A stretch of 64,000 nt of DNA, from NCBI RefSeq assembly GCF_004358185.1, contig NZ_SMUV01000070.1, forward strand, positions 124,001 to 188,000. The letters are read 5' to 3'. The stretch's first letter is position 1, and every line of letters starts with the position of its first letter. Of this stretch, positions 59,140-64,000 are shown piece by piece. A program made the translations under genes and the position numbers. The DNA is from Antarcticimicrobium luteum. Its GTDB lineage: Bacteria > Pseudomonadota > Alphaproteobacteria > Rhodobacterales > Rhodobacteraceae. The notes beneath the pieces are model-generated. The model saw only the letters and a list, made by a program, of their open reading frames with translations, was not told where the DNA came from and did not search any database.

Positions 59140-60810
59140 ATGAAACGCAATGGCGGTCAGCTTCTGGTGGAATGTCTTCTGGCCCTTGGGGCAAGGAAAA
59201 CTTTCGGCGTGCCCGGCGAGAGCTTTCTCGCCGTCCTCGACGCCCTGCACGATACCGCGGGCAGGCTCGATTTCGTGCTTTGCCGGAACGAGGGCGGTGC
59301 GGGTTTCATGGCGGCGGCCTATGGCAAGCTGACCGGAACGCCCGGGATCTGTCTGGTCACCCGCGGGCCGGGGGCCACCAACGCCGCGATCGGCATCCAC
59401 ACCGCGATGCAGGACAGCGCGCCGATGATCGTCTTTGTCGGTCAGGTCGGCACCGACATGAAGGGCCGCGAGGCGTTTCAGGAGCTGGATTACAGGGCCG
59501 TCTTCGGCACCGTCGCCAAATGGGCGGTGGAGATCGACGATGTCGACCGCATCCCCGAGATCACCGCGCGGGCGTGGAAGACGGCCACCACCGGCCGCCC
59601 CGGCCCGGTGGTGGTGGCGCTGCCCGAGGATATGCTGACCAGCCTGACCGGGGCCGCCCCCCTGAGCGGCCCGGCGGAGATCGCGGAGCCGGTGCCGGCA
59701 CCGGCGGCGCTGGACAAGGCGCGGGCGATTCTCGCGGCGGCGGAACGGCCGGTGATCTTCTACGGGGGCTGCAACTGGACGGAGGCGGGCCGCGCGGCAC
59801 TGCAGGGCTTTGCCGAGGCCTCCGACATCCCCGTGGTCTCGGTGTTCCGTTATCAGGACCAGTTCGACAACCACTCGCCCTGCTTCTGCGGCGAGGCCGG
59901 GGTGGGCATGGTCCCCTCGGTGAAAAAGCTGGTGGGCGAGGCCGACGTGATCCTCGCCATCAACGCCCGGTTCGGCGAGAACTCCACCGACGGCTACACG
60001 CTGCTCGACGTGCCGCAGCCGAAACAGCGGCTGATCCATGTGCATGGCTCCGATCTGGAGATCGGCAAGGTCTATCAGCCCGAGCTGGGGATTCAGGCCG
60101 GTCCCAACGCCTTTGCCGCCGCTCTGGCAGACCAGCCGGTCAAGGGCAGCTGGTCCGCGTGGCGGGCCGAGGGGCGGGCGGCCTATGAGGCCGGGTTCGA
60201 TCTGCCCGATCTGCCCTCGCCGGTCGACATGGGCAAGGTCACCGCGCATCTGCGGGACGTGCTGCCCGAGGATGCCATCGTCACCAACGGGGCGGGCAAT
60301 TTCGCCATCTGGTCGGGGCGGTTCCTCAAATACGGGGCCGCGATGCGGCTGCTGGCGCCGCAATCGGGCGCCATGGGCTATGGCCTGCCCGCCGCGGTGG
60401 CGGCCAAGGTCGCCTGCCCGGAGCGCACGGTGGTCTGCTTCGCCGGCGACGGCGATTTCCAGATGAATTGTCAGGAGCTGGCGACGGCGGCCCAGGCTGG
60501 TGCCCAGCCCATCGTTCTGATCCTCAACAACGGCATCTACGGCACCATCCGCGCGCATCAGGAGCGGCACTATCCCACCCGCGTCTCCGGCACCACGATG
60601 GTCAGCCCGGATTTCGCCGCGCTGGCGCGTGCCTATGGCTTCCACGGCGAGCGGGTGGAGCGGACCGAGGATTTCGCCGCGGCCTTCGACCGGGCGCTGG
60701 CCTCGGAAACCGGCGCGGTGCTCGACCTCAACATCTCGCCCGAGGCGCTGACGCCGCGCGTCACGCTCAGCCAGATGCGCGCGGCGGCGTTGAAAGCAAA
60801 AGGGGAATAA
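59140..60810 (+). CDS. Thiamine-diphosphate-dependent enzyme, acetolactate-synthase-like
   Basis: A 556-residue ThDP enzyme with the three-domain fold of acetolactate synthase and benzoylformate decarboxylase. The N-terminal activating glutamate is E51 in RNEGGAGF, RGPGATNAA follows at about residue 77, and the Mg-ThDP motif starts at G436 (GDGDFQM) and ends with LILNNGIYG. No regulatory subunit gene adjoins it, so catabolic decarboxylation or ligation is more likely than branched-chain synthesis. It lies directly upstream of the second hydantoinase A gene, with no bases between stop and start, so a joint pathway is likely. Confidence 0.87.
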   Translation: MKRNGGQLLVECLLALGARKTFGVPGESFLAVLDALHDTAGRLDFVLCRNEGGAGFMAAAYGKLTGTPGICLVTRGPGATNAAIGIHTAMQDSAPMIVFVGQVGTDMKGREAFQELDYRAVFGTVAKWAVEIDDVDRIPEITARAWKTATTGRPGPVVVALPEDMLTSLTGAAPLSGPAEIAEPVPAPAALDKARAILAAAERPVIFYGGCNWTEAGRAALQGFAEASDIPVVSVFRYQDQFDNHSPCFCGEAGVGMVPSVKKLVGEADVILAINARFGENSTDGYTLLDVPQPKQRLIHVHGSDLEIGKVYQPELGIQAGPNAFAAALADQPVKGSWSAWRAEGRAAYEAGFDLPDLPSPVDMGKVTAHLRDVLPEDAIVTNGAGNFAIWSGRFLKYGAAMRLLAPQSGAMGYGLPAAVAAKVACPERTVVCFAGDGDFQMNCQELATAAQAGAQPIVLILNNGIYGTIRAHQERHYPTRVSGTTMVSPDFAALARAYGFHGERVERTEDFAAAFDRALASETGAVLDLNISPEALTPRVTLSQMRAAALKAKGE

Positions 60811-62889
60811 ATGACCACATCTCGTGACATCCGGCTCGGCGCGGACATCGGCGGCACCTTCACCGATGTCGCGCTCGACCTGCGCGGAACGCTCTATTCG
60901 GCCAAGGTGCTGACCAGTTACGCCGCGCCGGAACAGGCGATCCTCGACGGGATCGTCCTCGTCACCGAAGAGGCCGGGATCGCGCCGTCGGAGATCGACC
61001 TGATCATCCACGGCACGACGCTGGCCACCAATGCGCTGATCGAGCGGCGCGGCGCGCGCACCGCGCTGGTGACGACCGAAGGTTTCCGCGATGTCATCGA
61101 GATGCGGACCGAGAACCGGTTCGAACAGTACGATCTGAACCTCAAACTCCCCGAACCGCTGATCCCGCGCGAGGATCGCTTTGCCGTCGCGGGCCGGATC
61201 AGCGCGCAGGGCGAGGAACTGGCACCGCTCGACGAGGCGGCGCTGGAGGCGCTGGCGGATCGGATCGCGGCCGAGGGCTTCGGCGCGGTCGCCGTCGGCT
61301 TCATCCACTCCTACATGAACCCCGCGCATGAGCAGCGGGCGCGGGAGATCCTGGCGGCCAAGCTCGATATCCCGATCTCGATCTCCTCCGAGGTCAGCCC
61401 GCAGATGCGGGAGTTCGAGCGGTTCAACACCGTCTGCGCCAACGCCTATGTGCGGCCGCAGATGGAGGATTACCTGAACCGTCTTCAGGTCCGGGTGAAG
61501 GAGATGGGGGCGACCTGCCCGGTCTTCATGATCCATTCCGGCGGCGGGCTGATCTCGGTCGAAACCGCCGCCGCATTCCCGGTGCGGCTGGTGGAATCGG
61601 GGCCGGCGGGCGGGGCGATCTTTGCCGCCGATGTGGCGCGGCGGTTCGGGATCGACAGGGTGGTCAGCTACGACATGGGCGGCACCACCGCCAAGATCTG
61701 CCTGATCGAGGAGTTTCAGCCGCAGACCGCGCAGACCTTCGAGGTCGCCCGCACCTATCGCTTCAGCAAGGGGTCGGGGATGCCGATCTCCATCCCGGTG
61801 ATCGAGATGATCGAGATCGGGGCGGGCGGCGGCTCGCTGGCCTGGGTCGATGCCATGGGGCGGATTCAGACCGGGCCGGAATCGGCGGGCTCGGAGCCGG
61901 GGCCGGCGTGCTATCAGCGCGGCGGTGCGCGGCCGGCGATCACCGATGCGGATCTGGTTCTGGGCAAGCTCGATCCGGATAATTTCGCGGGCGGCAAGAT
62001 CCGCCTGTCGGTGGACAACGCGCGCGCCGCGATCACCCGGGATGTGGGCGACAGGCTGGGGCTCGGCGCCCAGGCCGCCGCCTTCGGCATTGTCGAGGTG
62101 GTGGACGAGAACATGGCCAACGCGGCCCGCGTCCATGCGGTGGAGAACGGCAAGAACATTGGCGGCAACACCATGATTGCCTTTGGCGGCGCGGCGCCGC
62201 TGCATGCCGCGCGGCTTTGCGAAAAGCTGGGGGTCGGGCGTTGTCTGATCCCGCAGGGCGCGGGGGTCGGATCCGCCATCGGATTCCTCAAGGCGCCCTT
62301 CGGCTATGAGGCGCTGGGCTCGCAGGTGGCGGCGCTTTCGGGCTTCGACGCGGATGCGGCCAATGCGATGCTCGACGGGCTGAAGGCCACCGCCGAACGC
62401 TTTGTCCGCGCCGGTACCGATGGCGAGATCACCCGCGAGGTCACCGCCTTCATGCGTTACGCGGGTCAGGGCTGGGAGATCCCGGTGCCGCTGCCCGACC
62501 GCGCCTTTGCCCCAGAGGATCGGGAGATGATCGCCCAGGCGTTCCGCGACCGTTACGCCCAGTTCTTCGGCCGCGCGGTGGAGGGGCCGGAGATCGAGTT
62601 CGTCACCTGGTCGGTGCGCGCGCAGGACATCCGCCCGGCGCCCGAAAGCGTGGCGCTGGAGACCGGCGGTGCGCCCGTCGCTGCGCCGCAATCGAGGGCA
62701 ATATTCGATCCTACAAAGGGGGAAATGTGCCAAAGCGGCATCTTCGAGCGTGACAGCCTCACCCCGGGCGACCGGTTGGCCGGCCCCGCGGTGATCGTCG
62801 AGGCAGAGACCGCGACCCTCGTCACCTCCCCCTTCGATGCCGTCATCCAGCCCGACGGCACCATCCTGCTGTTGCGGAAAGGAGCGTGA
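60811..62889 (+). CDS. hyuA: Hydantoinase/oxoprolinase subunit A, second copy
   Basis: A 692-residue ATP-binding subunit, distinct from the copy at 17987. Its ASKHA motifs are GADIGGTFTDVALD at the N-terminus and YDMGGTTAKI near residue 287; HGTTLATNALIERRGA lies near residue 67. DMGGTTAK differs from the DIGGTSAD of the first copy, so the two are separate subfamilies and probably have different substrates. It starts immediately after the stop of the ThDP enzyme and is followed 5 bases later by subunit B. Confidence 0.9.
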   Translation: MTTSRDIRLGADIGGTFTDVALDLRGTLYSAKVLTSYAAPEQAILDGIVLVTEEAGIAPSEIDLIIHGTTLATNALIERRGARTALVTTEGFRDVIEMRTENRFEQYDLNLKLPEPLIPREDRFAVAGRISAQGEELAPLDEAALEALADRIAAEGFGAVAVGFIHSYMNPAHEQRAREILAAKLDIPISISSEVSPQMREFERFNTVCANAYVRPQMEDYLNRLQVRVKEMGATCPVFMIHSGGGLISVETAAAFPVRLVESGPAGGAIFAADVARRFGIDRVVSYDMGGTTAKICLIEEFQPQTAQTFEVARTYRFSKGSGMPISIPVIEMIEIGAGGGSLAWVDAMGRIQTGPESAGSEPGPACYQRGGARPAITDADLVLGKLDPDNFAGGKIRLSVDNARAAITRDVGDRLGLGAQAAAFGIVEVVDENMANAARVHAVENGKNIGGNTMIAFGGAAPLHAARLCEKLGVGRCLIPQGAGVGSAIGFLKAPFGYEALGSQVAALSGFDADAANAMLDGLKATAERFVRAGTDGEITREVTAFMRYAGQGWEIPVPLPDRAFAPEDREMIAQAFRDRYAQFFGRAVEGPEIEFVTWSVRAQDIRPAPESVALETGGAPVAAPQSRAIFDPTKGEMCQSGIFERDSLTPGDRLAGPAVIVEAETATLVTSPFDAVIQPDGTILLLRKGA

Positions 62890-62894
62890 GCGCC

Positions 62895-64000
62895 ATGACC
62901 CAGGTTGATGAAATCCGCATGCAGGTGATGTGGAACCGGCTGATCTCGGTGGTCGAGGAACAGGCGCTGACGCTGCTGCGCACGGCCTTTTCCACCTCGG
63001 TCCGCGAGGCGGGGGATCTGTCGGCGGGGGTGTTCGACCCTGAGGGGCGGATGCTGGCGCAGGCGGTGACCGGCACCCCGGGCCATGTGAACACCATGGC
63101 CGAGGCGGTGCTGCATTTCATCGAGGAGATCCCGCGCGACCGGATGTTCCCGGGCGATACCTATGTCACCAATGACCCGTGGAAGGGCACCGGGCATCTG
63201 CACGACATCACCATGGTGTCGCCGTCGTTTCTCGGGGAGGAGCTGGTGGGCTTCTTCGCCTGCACCGCGCATGTGGTCGATGTGGGCGGGCGCGGTTTCG
63301 GCGCCGATGGGAAATCGGTCTATGAGGAAGGCCTGCAGATCCCGATCATGAAATTCGCCGAGCGGGGCGAGGTGAATGACGTACTGCTGCACCTGCTGCG
63401 CGCCAATGTGCGCGAGCCCAATCAGGTGGTCGGCGATTTCTACTCACTCGCGGCCTGCAACGACGTCGGCCACCGCCGCCTGATCGAGATGCTGGAGGAG
63501 GTCGGGCTGCCCAACCTCGACAGCCTGGGCGACTTCATCCTCAGCCGCACCCACGCGGCGGTGATGGAGCGGATCGCGGCGCTGCCCAAGGGTAGCTGGT
63601 CGAACGAGATGCTGACCGACGGCTATGACGAGCCGATCCTGCTGAAGGCCGCGGTGACCATCAGTGCCGATAAGGTGCATGTGGATTTCGCCGGTTCCGC
63701 CCCGATGAGCCGTTGGGGCATCAACTGCCCGATGATCTATACCAAGGCCTATGCCTGCTATGCGATCAAATGCGTGGTGGCGCCGGACATCCCCAACAAC
63801 TCTGCCTCGCTGGCGGCCTTCGACGTGTCCTCGCCGGTCAATATCACCAATGCGGCGCGGCCCGCGCCGGTGTCGCTACGCCATGTGATCGGCCATATGG
63901 TGCCCGACGTGGTGCTGGGGGCGCTGGCCCAGGCCCTGCCGGGGCAGATCCAGGCCGAGGGGGCGGGGGCGCTGTGGAACATCCATATCTCCGCCCGGCC
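62895..64000 (+). CDS. hyuB: Hydantoinase/oxoprolinase subunit B, second copy (partial)
   Basis: The frame opens with ATG at 62895 (MTQVDEIRMQVMWNRL) and stays open to the window edge, giving the first 368 codons. Family blocks are present: STSVREAGDLSAGVFDPEG, TNDPWKGTGHLHDITMV and HVVDVGGRGFG. It pairs with the subunit A gene 5 bases upstream. About 200 residues at the C-terminus lie outside the window. Confidence 0.9.
   Translation, partial: MTQVDEIRMQVMWNRLISVVEEQALTLLRTAFSTSVREAGDLSAGVFDPEGRMLAQAVTGTPGHVNTMAEAVLHFIEEIPRDRMFPGDTYVTNDPWKGTGHLHDITMVSPSFLGEELVGFFACTAHVVDVGGRGFGADGKSVYEEGLQIPIMKFAERGEVNDVLLHLLRANVREPNQVVGDFYSLAACNDVGHRRLIEMLEEVGLPNLDSLGDFILSRTHAAVMERIAALPKGSWSNEMLTDGYDEPILLKAAVTISADKVHVDFAGSAPMSRWGINCPMIYTKAYACYAIKCVVAPDIPNNSASLAAFDVSSPVNITNAARPAPVSLRHVIGHMVPDVVLGALAQALPGQIQAEGAGALWNIHISAR

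Noticed and set aside
59140..60810. Biosynthetic acetolactate synthase IlvB
   Set aside because: No ilvN small-subunit gene follows and the gene is fused into a hydantoinase operon, so a catabolic ThDP enzyme is more likely.
59107..62733. A 1208-residue open frame on the minus strand
   Set aside because: It lies exactly opposite the ThDP enzyme and hydantoinase A, is rich in Arg, His, Gly and Asp without any domain, and is a typical antisense shadow in GC-rich DNA.

Overview
The window is high-GC DNA from an alphaproteobacterium, most likely a Rhodobacteraceae (roseobacter-type) chromosome. The grounds are overall gene content and style: PuuD-type membrane urate oxidation, TRAP and ABC uptake systems, hydantoinase/oxoprolinase pairs, a PmtA-type phosphatidylethanolamine methyltransferase and many ATGA/GTGA start-stop overlaps. 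I see no insertion sequence, prophage, CRISPR array or rRNA. There are two tRNA genes: Leu(CAG) on the minus strand and Lys(TTT) on the plus strand.

Region 1 (1-6740) is a uric acid catabolic cluster: an NCS2 purine permease, ureidoglycolate lyase, a fused allantoinase/OHCU decarboxylase, 5-hydroxyisourate hydrolase, a LysR regulator and the cytochrome-c-tailed urate oxidase PuuD. Together they take up urate and carry it to allantoate, and later cleave ureidoglycolate; the step acting on allantoate is not in the cluster. An acyl-CoA ligase-like gene and a nitronate monooxygenase-like gene follow (6860-9723).

Region 2 (10382-34814) is an accessory-looking catabolic island. It contains a Dpp-type peptide ABC operon with an embedded M24 peptidase, a cupin/MarR pair, a long operon of hydantoinase A and B, a CUT2-type ABC importer and an M20 amidohydrolase, and facing it an operon of a CO-dehydrogenase-like molybdenum hydroxylase (medium, small and large subunits, CoxG) with a complete TRAP transporter, governed by a divergent TetR regulator with two near-identical operator palindromes. 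The combination (ring hydroxylation, ATP-dependent ring opening, N-carbamoyl hydrolysis, several importers) suggests breakdown of an unknown N-heterocycle. That is inference.

Region 3 (35150-58607) is mostly housekeeping: tRNA-Leu, an NDUFA9-like protein, UppP, glutamate synthase (gltD, a GFA-family gene, gltB), MtgA, a GST, a class II aldolase-like protein, a VOC protein, an overlapping adenine deaminase/AMP nucleosidase pair, HU, a CDF transporter, a psd-pssA-pmtA run that converts CDP-diacylglycerol to PE and PC, a DMT transporter, MsrB/MsrA, MtaB, DapF and tRNA-Lys.

Region 4 (59140-64000) begins a second hydantoinase-type operon: a thiamine-diphosphate enzyme, a second hydantoinase A and a second hydantoinase B cut by the window end. 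Nitrogen-heterocycle and purine metabolism therefore recurs in four places in the window.
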